A DNA stretch of 64,000 nucleotides from JACMLX01 sp031374935 (GTDB lineage Bacteria > Gemmatimonadota > Gemmatimonadetes > Gemmatimonadales > Gemmatimonadaceae), in assembly GCA_031374935.1 (NCBI GenBank), contig JANMHB010000183.1, positions 1 to 64,000 of the forward strand, given 5' to 3'. A program made the translations under genes and the position numbers. Positions 18,078 to 26,403 of the stretch are shown here, piece after piece (within the stretch, counting starts at the first letter, position 1; each line of letters opens with the position of its first letter). The notes under the pieces were generated by a model. That model ran no database searches, was not told where the DNA came from, and saw nothing but the letters and a program-made list of their open reading frames with translations.

Positions 18078-19583
18078 ATGACTCCGCCGAATACGAACAC
18101 CGCCGCCGGCCGACCGGGACTGGCGCGCGAAATGGGGCTGGTGGCGCTGACTGCGACCGGGATCGCCTCAATGGTCGGGGCCGGCATCAACGTCATCCCG
18201 TTCATGATCCAGCGGAACGTTCCCGGGATCGGCGCCTGGGTGCTGCCGGCGTTCCTGTTCGCGGCGGTGCCGGCGTTCTTCGCCGGGCTGGCGTACGCCA
18301 TCCTGGCGTCGGCCATGCCGCGGGCGGGGGGCAGCTACGTCTACGCGAGCCGCGGACTGCACCCCTACGTCGGCTTCATCGCCAGCTTCTCGCAGTGGTT
18401 CGCGCTCTGCGTGGCGATCGGCGTTGTGTCCTATGTGCTGGTACCGTTTCTGCGCGACATCGCGGTGGCCGCGTCATGGTCGGGTGCCGCCGCCTTGCTC
18501 GAGACCGGGCCGGTGCGCCTTGGCATCCCGCTGGTGGTGCTCTGGTTTTTCACCGCGGTGAACATCCTCGGAATCAAGTCGTATGAGCGGATCCTCGTCC
18601 CGCTGCTTGGACTGACGTTCGTGCTCGGCGGAGTGGTGATCGTTGCCGGATTTCTGTTCGACCATGCGGACTTTGCGCGTGCGGTGATGGCGCGTGAGGG
18701 GCGCGCACTTCCAGCGCGCGACGCGGCACCGATCACGGCGCGTGTGTTCCTGACCGCGGCGACGGTGCTGTTCAGCGGCTTCATCGGCTTCGATTCGATC
18801 GCGCAGGCTGGTGGCGAGGCGAAGAATCCGAACCGCACTTTGCCGCTGGCCATCGCTCTGGCGGTGGTCGGCGTGAGCGTCTTCTACATGCTCTTCACGG
18901 CAGCGGTCTATCACGCGGTGCCGTGGGAGTATGTCGCCGAGCAGTCGGCACGGCGCACTGTGAACGCCCCGGGGCTGCTCGGCTACGTGCTGCCGACCGG
19001 CTGGACGGTGGCGATCGTCGCCGGGGGTGCGGTGGCACTGGCCAAGGACGTGCCGGCCATGCTGCTGTCGGTCTCCCGGCTGATGTTCGCGTGGGCCGAG
19101 GATGGAATCTTCCCGCAGCGTGTGGCCGCGCTGCACCACCAGTTCCGGACGCCGCACATTGCGATCATCGCCAGTGCGTCGATGGCAACGCTCTCGATTC
19201 TCGGCTGCCATCTGGCGGGTGATGTCTTCCTGGGTGTCGACATCCTGGTCACCGCGATGCTGGTCAACTACATCGCAATGAGCGTGTCGGTGCTGACGCT
19301 GCCGGGCCGGAATCCGGCCATCGCACGTGACATTCGTGTGCTTCCCGGGCGGCGGGCGCAGATCGCGGTGTCCACGATCGGCATCCTGGTGCTGAGCGGA
19401 TTTCTCGCCGTGCACACCTGGAAGGATCTGTCGACGCCGGTTGCCGCCTGGTACTTCAGGTCGACCCCGGTGTGGGTGCTGGTGATGTGCCTTGCCACCG
19501 TGATCTATCTGCGCGAAGTCGCGGCGATGCGTCGTCGCGGCATCGACGTGGAAGCCATCTTCGCGACGCTGCCAACGGAGTGA
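18078..19583 (+). CDS. APC-family amino acid/amine permease
   Basis: 501 residues with about 12 predicted membrane helices. The N-terminus has the APC signature (GLVALTATGIASMVGAGINVIP), with the helix-break glycine motif of helix 1, and helix 6 FSGFIGFDSIAQAGGEAKNPNRTLP is typical of the cationic amino acid/amine group. The substrate cannot be told. Ends 7 bp before the AKR-RidA gene, so the two probably form an operon and the permease may import the reductase substrate. Confidence 0.9.
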   Translation: MTPPNTNTAAGRPGLAREMGLVALTATGIASMVGAGINVIPFMIQRNVPGIGAWVLPAFLFAAVPAFFAGLAYAILASAMPRAGGSYVYASRGLHPYVGFIASFSQWFALCVAIGVVSYVLVPFLRDIAVAASWSGAAALLETGPVRLGIPLVVLWFFTAVNILGIKSYERILVPLLGLTFVLGGVVIVAGFLFDHADFARAVMAREGRALPARDAAPITARVFLTAATVLFSGFIGFDSIAQAGGEAKNPNRTLPLAIALAVVGVSVFYMLFTAAVYHAVPWEYVAEQSARRTVNAPGLLGYVLPTGWTVAIVAGGAVALAKDVPAMLLSVSRLMFAWAEDGIFPQRVAALHHQFRTPHIAIIASASMATLSILGCHLAGDVFLGVDILVTAMLVNYIAMSVSVLTLPGRNPAIARDIRVLPGRRAQIAVSTIGILVLSGFLAVHTWKDLSTPVAAWYFRSTPVWVLVMCLATVIYLREVAAMRRRGIDVEAIFATLPTE

Positions 19584-19590
19584 GCCTCGA

Positions 19591-21042
19591 ATGACTGAGC
19601 CTGTCGAACACTGCCAACTCGCCCCCGACCTGACGATCACCCGCGTGATCACCGGTCTTTGGCAGATTGCAGACATGGAGCGCGACGGCCACGTGCTCGA
19701 TCTCGACGCGACGGCCAAGGCGATACGACCGTATGTCGACGCGGGGTTCACGACCTTCGACATGGCCGACCACTACGGCTCGGCGGAAGTGATCGCCGGC
19801 CGCTATCGCGCTGCGCACACCGACCTCGCAACACAGCTGTTCACGAAGTGGGTGCCGAGGCCGGGACCCATATCGCGGACCGATGTACGGGCCGCAGTGG
19901 AACGGGCCGCGGATCGGCTGCAGGGACGTCCGATCGATCTCATGCAGTTTCACGCCTGGACATTCGCCGACGCACACTGGCTCGACGCCCTCGGGTACCT
20001 GAGCGAACTGAAAGCGGAGGGGCTGATCCGGCAGATCGGCGTCACGAACTTCGACGCGGCCCATCTGCGCATCGCGGTGGCCAGCGGCATTCCGATCGTC
20101 ACGAATCAGGTTTCTTTCTCGCTGCTCGATCAGCGCGCCGCAGGCTGGATGTCGGCGGTGTGCGCGCAGTACGGCGTGAAGCTGCTGGCGTATGGCACGG
20201 TGGCCGGGGGGCTGCTCAGTGCGCGGTGGCAGGCACGTCCTGCCCCGCCGAAGGACGACCTGAAGACCTGGTCGCTGATGAAGTACGGACGGTTCATGGA
20301 AGCCGCCGGCGGGTGGGCTGCGCTGCAGCGTGTGCTGGCGGTGACGTCACAGATTGCGAAGAAGCACGACGTCTCGATGGCCAACGTGGCGTGCCGGCAC
20401 ATCCTCGACCATCCCGCCGTCGCCGGCGTGATCATTGGTGCGCGCCTGGGTGAGCGCTCGCACATCGACGACAATGCCCGGCTGGCATCGCTGCGATTCG
20501 ACGCCGACGACCGTCAGGCGCTGCACGATGTTCTGGCGACACTGACGCCGATTCCCGGTGACTGCGGCGACGAGTATCGCAAGCCGCCATACCTGACCGC
20601 GTCGGGGGATCTGAGTCACCACGTCGATGCGTTTCCGGCACCGTACACCGTGCGTCACATCAACGACACCAGGTCGATCTGTCTCAGCGGCACGCCGTGG
20701 GAACCGCTGGCCGGATACAGCCGGGCTGTGCGCACCGGCAATCGGATTCTCGTCTCGGGAACAACCGCCACGCACGGAACGCAGCAGATCGGCGGCCGCG
20801 ACGCCGCGGCACAAACCCATTTCGTGATCGACAAGCTCGAAGGCGCCCTCATCTCGCTCGGGGGGACACTCGAGCAGGTCGTGCGCACGCGCGTGTTCGT
20901 CGATGACATCACGCGATGGGAGCCGATCGCGCGTGCCCTGGGTGAACGGTTCGGGCACATTCTGCCCGCCAATACCATGGTGCAGGCCTCACTGATCGGC
21001 GACGGCTATCTGGTGGAAATCGAGGCGGACGCGGAGTTGTGA
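19591..21042 (+). CDS. Aldo-keto reductase fused to a RidA/YjgF domain
   Basis: 483 residues, two domains. Residues about 1-320 form an aldo-keto reductase barrel: GLWQIADMERDG, TTFDMADHYGSAEVIAGRYR (catalytic Asp and Tyr), IDLMQFHAWTF (His), IGVTNFDAAHL, and IIGARLGERSHIDDN near the NADPH site. Residues about 355-483 form a RidA domain (ILVSGTTATHG, HFVIDKLEGALISLGGTLEQVVRTRVFVDD, MVQASLIGDGYLVEIEADAEL). RidA hydrolyses reactive enamines/imines, so the fusion could channel an imine or carbonyl. A separate RidA lies at 52087-52479. Confidence 0.92.
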   Translation: MTEPVEHCQLAPDLTITRVITGLWQIADMERDGHVLDLDATAKAIRPYVDAGFTTFDMADHYGSAEVIAGRYRAAHTDLATQLFTKWVPRPGPISRTDVRAAVERAADRLQGRPIDLMQFHAWTFADAHWLDALGYLSELKAEGLIRQIGVTNFDAAHLRIAVASGIPIVTNQVSFSLLDQRAAGWMSAVCAQYGVKLLAYGTVAGGLLSARWQARPAPPKDDLKTWSLMKYGRFMEAAGGWAALQRVLAVTSQIAKKHDVSMANVACRHILDHPAVAGVIIGARLGERSHIDDNARLASLRFDADDRQALHDVLATLTPIPGDCGDEYRKPPYLTASGDLSHHVDAFPAPYTVRHINDTRSICLSGTPWEPLAGYSRAVRTGNRILVSGTTATHGTQQIGGRDAAAQTHFVIDKLEGALISLGGTLEQVVRTRVFVDDITRWEPIARALGERFGHILPANTMVQASLIGDGYLVEIEADAEL

Positions 21043-21045
21043 CGT

Positions 21046-21073
21046 CCGTCAGGCCGCCTGCGGCCTGAGACGG
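21046..21073 (+). terminator. Hairpin between convergent AKR-RidA and selO
   Basis: Stem CCGTC-AGGCCGC paired with GCGGCCT-GACGG, with a two-base GA bulge and a two-base loop; it begins 3 bp after the AKR-RidA stop. No T-run follows, so this is a structural candidate only. Confidence 0.5.
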
Positions 21074-21133
21074 CGACGGTCCCGGTTCGCTCGCGGCGTC
21101 ATGGTACGCGGGCGCGCGGAATCGGTCGATCCG

Positions 21134-22708
21134 TCAGGAGCTGCATGACAACATGGAACAGCCGGCCTTGTGCCTCGCCCAATCGGGACGTCGTGCGGCC
21201 AGCGCGTCATTTTGCGGCTGCGCGTCATAGGGGGTGCGCAGGACGTCGAGCAGGGTGTGGATCATCGACGAATCTCCCGCCTCGGCGAGATCGATCGCCT
21301 GCTGCGCGAGATAGTTCCGGAAGATGAATCGCGGATTCACCGCATGCATTCGCTGCCGACGCGCGGTGTGCGTGTCGCGTGGCGCACCACAGGAGGCATG
21401 CCAGCGACGGAGCCACGTCTCGAGCGCGCCCCGGTGCACATCCAGCCTCGCCTCGTCGTAGCTGATGTCGCCGAGGAGTGCGATGGCCGATTCGGCCTCC
21501 GGCAGGACATCCGGGAGGTCACCGAGTGCGCGGAAGAAGAGGGTGTAATCCAGCTCGCACTGTTCCAGCAATGCGTACGCCTCCGCCATCATCTCCTGCT
21601 CGTGATCCGAATTGGCGAGGAATCCGAACTTGGCACAGGTCATCGCCGCGAACTCGCGCCGGTACACCTCGACGAACTGATTCAGTCCGTCCTGCAGCGG
21701 CGCAGTCTCGGGGAACAGCGGCGCGAGCGCGGTGGCCAGCTGCACCAGATTCCACTGTGCCACCGAGGGCTGCTGCCCGTAGCGGTATCGTCGCCCGCTG
21801 GCATCGGTGGTATTCGGCGTCCAGTCGGGATCGTAGTTGTCCAGCCAGCCATACGGTCCGTAGTCGATGGTGAGGCCGAGGATCGACATGTTGTCGGTGT
21901 TCATCACACCGTGCACGAATCCAACGCGCATCCAGTGCACGATCATGACCGCAGTGCGCTCGCACACCTGGCGGAACCATTCCGTACGACGCTCGAGCGG
22001 GTTGCCGCCGATCGCCGGGAAGTCGCGCGCAATGGTGAAATCGACGAGCCGCTCGAGCAGCGCCGTGTCGCCACGCGCCGTGAGCAGTTCAAAGTTCCCG
22101 AAGCGGATGAAGCTGGGCGCGACCCGGCAGACGACGGCGCCTGGTTCCAGTCTGGCATTGCCGTCGTAGAACATGTCCCGCAACACCTGTTCACCGGTGG
22201 CAACCAGCGACAGGGCACGCGTCGTCGGTACGCCCAGATGGTGCATCGCCTCGCTGCAGAGAAACTCACGGAGCGATGAGCGCAGCACCGCACGACCATC
22301 GGCAGTGCGCGAGTACGGCGTTGGGCCGGCCCCTTTCAGCTGCAGCTCCCAGCGTTGCCCCGCACGATTGACGGTTTCGGCGAGCGACATCGCACGACCG
22401 TCACCCAACTGCCCCGCCCAGTGGCCGAACTGGTGACCGCCGTAGCAGGCCGCGTATGGCTGCATGCCATCGAGCAGCTGGTTGCCGCCGAACACCGCAG
22501 CGAACGCCGGCGTGTGTACATCTGCTTCGGGGATGCCCAGCAGTTCCGCCACCTCGCGTGCGTGTGCGATCAACTGCGGCGCCGACACCGGGCTGGGCGC
22601 CGCGCCGCTCCAGCAGGCATGTAATACCTGACGCGGGGTGCGCGTGGTGTCAGGATCACCCGGAAGCTCCCGGACGAAGCGATTGTCGAACCTGAGACGA
22701 GTCTGCAT
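21134..22708 (-). CDS. selO: Protein adenylyltransferase SelO (YdiU/UPF0061)
   Basis: 524 residues, full length for the family. Pseudokinase that transfers AMP from ATP to hydroxyl residues of proteins. Visible: GDGRAMSLAE (103-111), LQLKGAGPTPYSR with the ATP-contacting Lys125, GVMNTDNMSILG with Asp272 as proposed base, and IDYGPYGWLD with metal-binding Asp282. C-terminus is AGCSMLSCSS: bacterial members carry a Cys where eukaryotic ones have selenocysteine, and a disulfide to an upstream Cys is proposed to control activity. Stands alone, 39 bp downstream of the amidase gene on the same strand. Confidence 0.95.
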   Translation of the reverse strand: MQTRLRFDNRFVRELPGDPDTTRTPRQVLHACWSGAAPSPVSAPQLIAHAREVAELLGIPEADVHTPAFAAVFGGNQLLDGMQPYAACYGGHQFGHWAGQLGDGRAMSLAETVNRAGQRWELQLKGAGPTPYSRTADGRAVLRSSLREFLCSEAMHHLGVPTTRALSLVATGEQVLRDMFYDGNARLEPGAVVCRVAPSFIRFGNFELLTARGDTALLERLVDFTIARDFPAIGGNPLERRTEWFRQVCERTAVMIVHWMRVGFVHGVMNTDNMSILGLTIDYGPYGWLDNYDPDWTPNTTDASGRRYRYGQQPSVAQWNLVQLATALAPLFPETAPLQDGLNQFVEVYRREFAAMTCAKFGFLANSDHEQEMMAEAYALLEQCELDYTLFFRALGDLPDVLPEAESAIALLGDISYDEARLDVHRGALETWLRRWHASCGAPRDTHTARRQRMHAVNPRFIFRNYLAQQAIDLAEAGDSSMIHTLLDVLRTPYDAQPQNDALAARRPDWARHKAGCSMLSCSS

Positions 22709-22747
22709 GCGGCGAAAGTTACGCAGGTCGGGAACCGCGGCCGACGG

Positions 22748-23563
22748 TCACAATCGGCGATGCCGTAGTGCCGGAAGCCGAGCGCGCACGTCGTTCAGTC
22801 GCTCACGATCGAACGTCGCCACGGCTATGCCCTCGCCACCGGGGACGCAGTCCAGCACCTCTCCCCACGGATCGACGATCATGCTGTGGCCCCACGTTCG
22901 CCGACCGCTACGGTGGACTCCACCCTGTGCCGATGCCAACAGGTAACATTGATTCTCGACCGCGCGGGCGCGTAGCAGGAGCTCCCAGTGCGGAGCACCC
23001 GTGGCCCAGGTGAACGCGGATGGGGCGCAGATCAGGTCGAGCGTCGGTTCGTTCGGCAGGGAGGCGAGCTGGCGGTACAACTCCGGAAATCGCAGGTCGT
23101 AGCAGACGCTCAGCGCGACCCGCATGCCCCCAGCCGTCACCGCGACCGGGATCGTGCCAGGTTCGAGCACGTCTGCTTCATCGTACGCGTCACGACCGTT
23201 GTCGAAGGCGAACAGGTGGATCTTGTCATAGCGCGCCACCAGTGCGCCAGAAGGAGCAAAGAGGCAACTCGCGTTGCGCACACGAGTGCCGCTGTGCCTG
23301 CGGATCGGCACGGTCCCACCGAGCAACCAGACGGCATGCTGTCTCGCCAGATCGGCCAGATACTGCTGGATAGGTCCTGTCGTGGCGTCCTCACCGAGTG
23401 CCAGCAGATCGGTGTCGTGCTCCCCCATCAGGCAGAAATACTCCGGGAGCGAGATGAAGGATGCCCCCGTCGCCGCCGCCTCGGCTACCAAGCGACCCGC
23501 GGTCGCCAGATTCTCGGCGACATCCGGGGTCGAGACCATCTGAATCGCAGCCAGTGTCGTCAT
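22748..23563 (-). CDS. Carbon-nitrogen hydrolase (Nit1-like amidase)
   Basis: 271 residues. Nitrilase-superfamily catalytic triad visible as Glu41 (SFISLPEYF), Lys114 (ARYDKIHLF) and Cys154 (LSVCYDLRFPELYR). The motif contexts fit branch 10 (Nit/NitFhit), whose members hydrolyse deaminated glutathione as metabolite repair; an omega-amidase role is possible. Probably co-transcribed with selO. Confidence 0.9.
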   Translation of the reverse strand: MTTLAAIQMVSTPDVAENLATAGRLVAEAAATGASFISLPEYFCLMGEHDTDLLALGEDATTGPIQQYLADLARQHAVWLLGGTVPIRRHSGTRVRNASCLFAPSGALVARYDKIHLFAFDNGRDAYDEADVLEPGTIPVAVTAGGMRVALSVCYDLRFPELYRQLASLPNEPTLDLICAPSAFTWATGAPHWELLLRARAVENQCYLLASAQGGVHRSGRRTWGHSMIVDPWGEVLDCVPGGEGIAVATFDRERLNDVRARLPALRHRRL

Positions 23564-23648
23564 TGGTGAAGCCTATGCTCCTGCGTGCTGCGGGCGCCAG
23601 AGATGCGGTCGCGCTTGACTGCAAGGCTCCGACAGATGTTCGTACGGA

Positions 23649-25292
23649 ATGAATCGAATTCGTCTCAACATCCTTGCCCCCGTCCTCGGCGCCCTGCTTG
23701 CTGCCTGCGGTGGCAGATCGGCGCCGACGGGCGGCGGGCCGCCAGTCGTCCAGCCACCGGTGGTGCAGCCCCCGGTGCTGGGTCAGGCCTACGCCTCCAG
23801 CGGCCGAGCGGCAGCAGGCGACGTCTTCGTCCATCTCTTCGAATGGCGCTGGACCGACATTGCGCGCGAATGCGAAACCTTCCTCGGTCCCCGTGGCTAC
23901 AAGGGCGTGCAGATCTCGCCGCCTTCCGAACACGCCATCATCCGGAGCGCCAGCGCCTTCTTTCCCTGGTGGCAACGCTACCAGACGGTGAGCTACAAGC
24001 TCGATCAATCACGCTCGGGCACTGGTGCCGAGCTGGCCGACATGGTGGCGCGGTGCAAGGCGGTTGGCGTCGACATCTACGCCGATGTGGTGATCAATCA
24101 CATGACCGCCGGCAGCGGCACCGGCAGCGCCGGCAGCGTCTACACGAAGTACAGCTATCCGGCCGTACCATATACGCAGATCGACTTCAATGCACCGTGC
24201 AGCATCAACTCGTACGCGGTGCAGGCACAGGTGCAGAACTGTGAGCTGGTCGGCCTCTCCGATCTTCAGACCGCATCGGAACAGGTCCGGGCGAAGATCG
24301 CCGATTACCTGATCGCCCTCAACGCGCTGGGTATCGCCGGGTATCGCATCGATGCCGCGAAACATGTGCCGGCGGCGGATCTCGAGGCGATCATGACGCG
24401 GGTGAACAACGCAGCAACAGCAGCCGGGCGCCAGAAACCGTATGTCTTTCTCGAGATCATTGCCGGCAGCGGCGATGCCGTGACCCCCCAGCAGTATTAT
24501 GGCGTCGGGTATGCGTCTGGCGGCGCGACGGACATCACCGACTTCACGTATGGCCGTCGGATCTCCGATGCCTTTCTGGGGCGGAATGGCCTCACGCCGT
24601 GGAGTGCGCTGCAGGCGTTCGCCAGTGAGCTGCTGCCGTCCGACAAGAGCGTGGTCTTCATCGACAACCACGACACCCAACGCGGCGATGCCTTGATCTA
24701 CTCCGACTCCACCTACGCGCTGGCGGCGATCATGATGCTCGGACACAGCCAGGGGTATGCGAGCGTGATGTCGAGCTACGGATTCGCGCGGTCGACAGAA
24801 CTGGTCCGCGATGCCGGGCCTTCGTCCGATGGCAACGGCAACACCATCTCGACGTTCAACCCGAATGGCACCACGAAGTGCGCGGCCGCGACCGGGCTGC
24901 CGTACCTCGGACAGTGGGTCTGCGAACATCGGGTGCCCGCGATTGCGAACATGGTGGCGTTCAGGAAGGCCGCGGCCGGCACTCCGACCACCGATTGCGG
25001 GCGTGGCGACTGGCGGATTGGCGACGACCCGAATCGTGTGGCGTTCTGTCGCGACGGCGCAGCCTTCGTGGCCATCAGCGTCAGCAACGCGGCCATCACC
25101 ACCACGCTGCCGACGCGGCTGCCGGCCGGCAGCTACTGCAACGTGGCGCAGTTCAGCTTCACCGCCGCGTCAGGGGGCACGCCAGCCAGCTGCTCCGGTG
25201 CACCGATCGTGGTGGCGGCGGATGGGACCGCCAGTGTCGCACTCACACGGCGAAGCGCCGTCGCACTGCACACGCGGGCTCGGCTGAACTGA
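23649..25292 (+). CDS. Secreted alpha-amylase lipoprotein, GH13
   Basis: 547 residues, signal peptide with lipobox Cys20, then a Pro/Val/Gln linker (about 28-44) and a GH13 catalytic domain. Conserved regions: I DVVINHM (146-152), II GYRIDAAKH with nucleophile Asp235, III FLEIIAG with acid/base Glu269, IV FIDNHDTQRG with Asp342. Residues VFVHLFEWRWTDIARECE and GYKGVQISPP are those of the animal/Streptomyces-type alpha-amylase group, which also has the C-terminal beta domain seen here. It should hydrolyse starch-like glucans at the cell surface. Divergent from the amidase gene. Confidence 0.93.
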   Translation: MNRIRLNILAPVLGALLAACGGRSAPTGGGPPVVQPPVVQPPVLGQAYASSGRAAAGDVFVHLFEWRWTDIARECETFLGPRGYKGVQISPPSEHAIIRSASAFFPWWQRYQTVSYKLDQSRSGTGAELADMVARCKAVGVDIYADVVINHMTAGSGTGSAGSVYTKYSYPAVPYTQIDFNAPCSINSYAVQAQVQNCELVGLSDLQTASEQVRAKIADYLIALNALGIAGYRIDAAKHVPAADLEAIMTRVNNAATAAGRQKPYVFLEIIAGSGDAVTPQQYYGVGYASGGATDITDFTYGRRISDAFLGRNGLTPWSALQAFASELLPSDKSVVFIDNHDTQRGDALIYSDSTYALAAIMMLGHSQGYASVMSSYGFARSTELVRDAGPSSDGNGNTISTFNPNGTTKCAAATGLPYLGQWVCEHRVPAIANMVAFRKAAAGTPTTDCGRGDWRIGDDPNRVAFCRDGAAFVAISVSNAAITTTLPTRLPAGSYCNVAQFSFTAASGGTPASCSGAPIVVAADGTASVALTRRSAVALHTRARLN

Positions 25293-25370
25293 ACGCTGGG
25301 TGACGGACGCCTTGCCGCACCGCGCGGCCGCGTGCCGACTCCGCCACCGCCGTTGCTGCGGGGCATTGCG

Positions 25371-25835
25371 TCACACCGGCTTGTTCACCATGCACCAGAG
25401 CGACCAGAGCAGCGGCAGCGCGGCCAGCCACCCGATGGCGTTCCATCGCCCATAGACTCGCCGCAGCTCTGCGTCGGCCTCGGGCCCGAGCCGCAGCATC
25501 CGGCGCTGTGCCGGGACCAGTATCAGCAGCCAGAGCGCGGTCGAGAGGCCCAGCCCGATCATCGCCCCGCGAATCCAGCGCGTCTGCCACAGGGGATACC
25601 CGCGCGCGGCCGCGAGCACGATGCCACTGACCACGAGCAGCGCGGCGCCGCCGAGCGTGAAGGTCCAGTCGGTGATCACGATCGCCCGGGCGGCGACACG
25701 GAAGTCCGTCCGCGCCCGTTGCCTGAACATGATGGCCGCCCAGACGCCGGTGACGATCACGTTGCCGACGAAAAGAATCGCGGCCAGCACGTGCAGCATG
25801 CGCAGGATGCCAAACGCTGTTGCGCTGATCGTCAT
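25371..25835 (-). CDS. Small four-helix membrane protein (DUF2269-like)
   Basis: 154 residues from ATG 25835, overlapping the Nudix stop (ATGA). Four hydrophobic segments: 5-30, 45-72, 78-108, 125-150. The start (ILRMLHVLAAILFVGNVIVTGVWAA) with a His at the beginning of helix 1 recalls DUF2269 and related small membrane proteins. Function unknown. Coupled to the Nudix hydrolase gene. Confidence 0.75.
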   Translation of the reverse strand: MTISATAFGILRMLHVLAAILFVGNVIVTGVWAAIMFRQRARTDFRVAARAIVITDWTFTLGGAALLVVSGIVLAAARGYPLWQTRWIRGAMIGLGLSTALWLLILVPAQRRMLRLGPEADAELRRVYGRWNAIGWLAALPLLWSLWCMVNKPV

Positions 25836-26260
25836 GACACGGGGGTGCTGACGCCCGACGGGATGAAGCCGAGCGCGTGCAGCGAGCGAAGCGGCGGGAA
25901 GAGGGGGCTGGGCAATGCATTCCACGGGAACCACTGCCAGCCGTCACACTTGTCCGGCTCGCAGTTCTGCACCTCGCCCACGACGTCGAGCGCTTCGACA
26001 AAGAGTGTCACGTAGTGCTTCTGCTCCGCCGGAAACGCATCGACCGTGAATTGTGCGTGCGCGATGGCCGTCGTGTACAGCGCGGTTTCCTCGACGAGCT
26101 CACGTTGGGCACAGGCGATGAGGCTCTCACCGTATTCGAGATTGCCGCCCGGCAGCGCCCAGGTACCCGCGCCATGACTCCCACGCCGAAGGCCGAGCAG
26201 CACGCGACCCGCACGACACACAATGATGCCGACGCCTACACGCGTGTATGGTCGCTCCAT
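25832..26260 (-). CDS. NUDT15-like Nudix hydrolase
   Basis: 142 residues from ATG 26260 (GGAG at -9). Nudix box from Gly39: G-NLEYG-E45 ... R53-E54-L-V-E57-E58-T-A60-L61. The usual Gly at position 60 is Ala, as in the NUDT15 subgroup, and the surroundings (TRVGVGIIV, GAGTWALPGGNLEYGES, CAQRELVEETAL, EPDKCDGWQWFPW) also match it. Expected activity: hydrolysis of (modified) nucleoside triphosphates such as oxidised dGTP. The longer open frame upstream overlaps the divergent promoter region and is not used. Confidence 0.9.
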   Translation of the reverse strand: MERPYTRVGVGIIVCRAGRVLLGLRRGSHGAGTWALPGGNLEYGESLIACAQRELVEETALYTTAIAHAQFTVDAFPAEQKHYVTLFVEALDVVGEVQNCEPDKCDGWQWFPWNALPSPLFPPLRSLHALGFIPSGVSTPVS

Positions 26261-26343
26261 CGACGTCTCCAATCCCGCATGTGGTGACGAGCAGCTCACG
26301 CGACGAGCGGAACTCTCGCGGTCGCTCAACGTTGTTCCTGAGA

Positions 26344-26365
26344 TGCAATTAACGAGTAAATTGCA
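26344..26365. promoter_or_regulatory. AT-rich inverted repeat between divergent genes
   Basis: TGCAATT (26344-26350) and AATTGCA (26359-26365), a perfect 7-bp inverted repeat with an 8-base spacer, in one of the few AT-rich spots of the window. It lies 84 bp from the Nudix start and 39 bp from the DUF5916 start. Spacing and symmetry fit an operator for a dimeric regulator; a hairpin in the 5-prime leader is the alternative. Confidence 0.4.
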
Positions 26366-26403
26366 CGTCTGCGCGCGCATTTGCGATCCACCGACACCAT
26401 GCG

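Noticed and set aside
18474..19763. 429-codon minus-strand frame opposite the APC permease
   Set aside because: His/Arg-rich low-complexity translation; the permease has clear helices and motifs.
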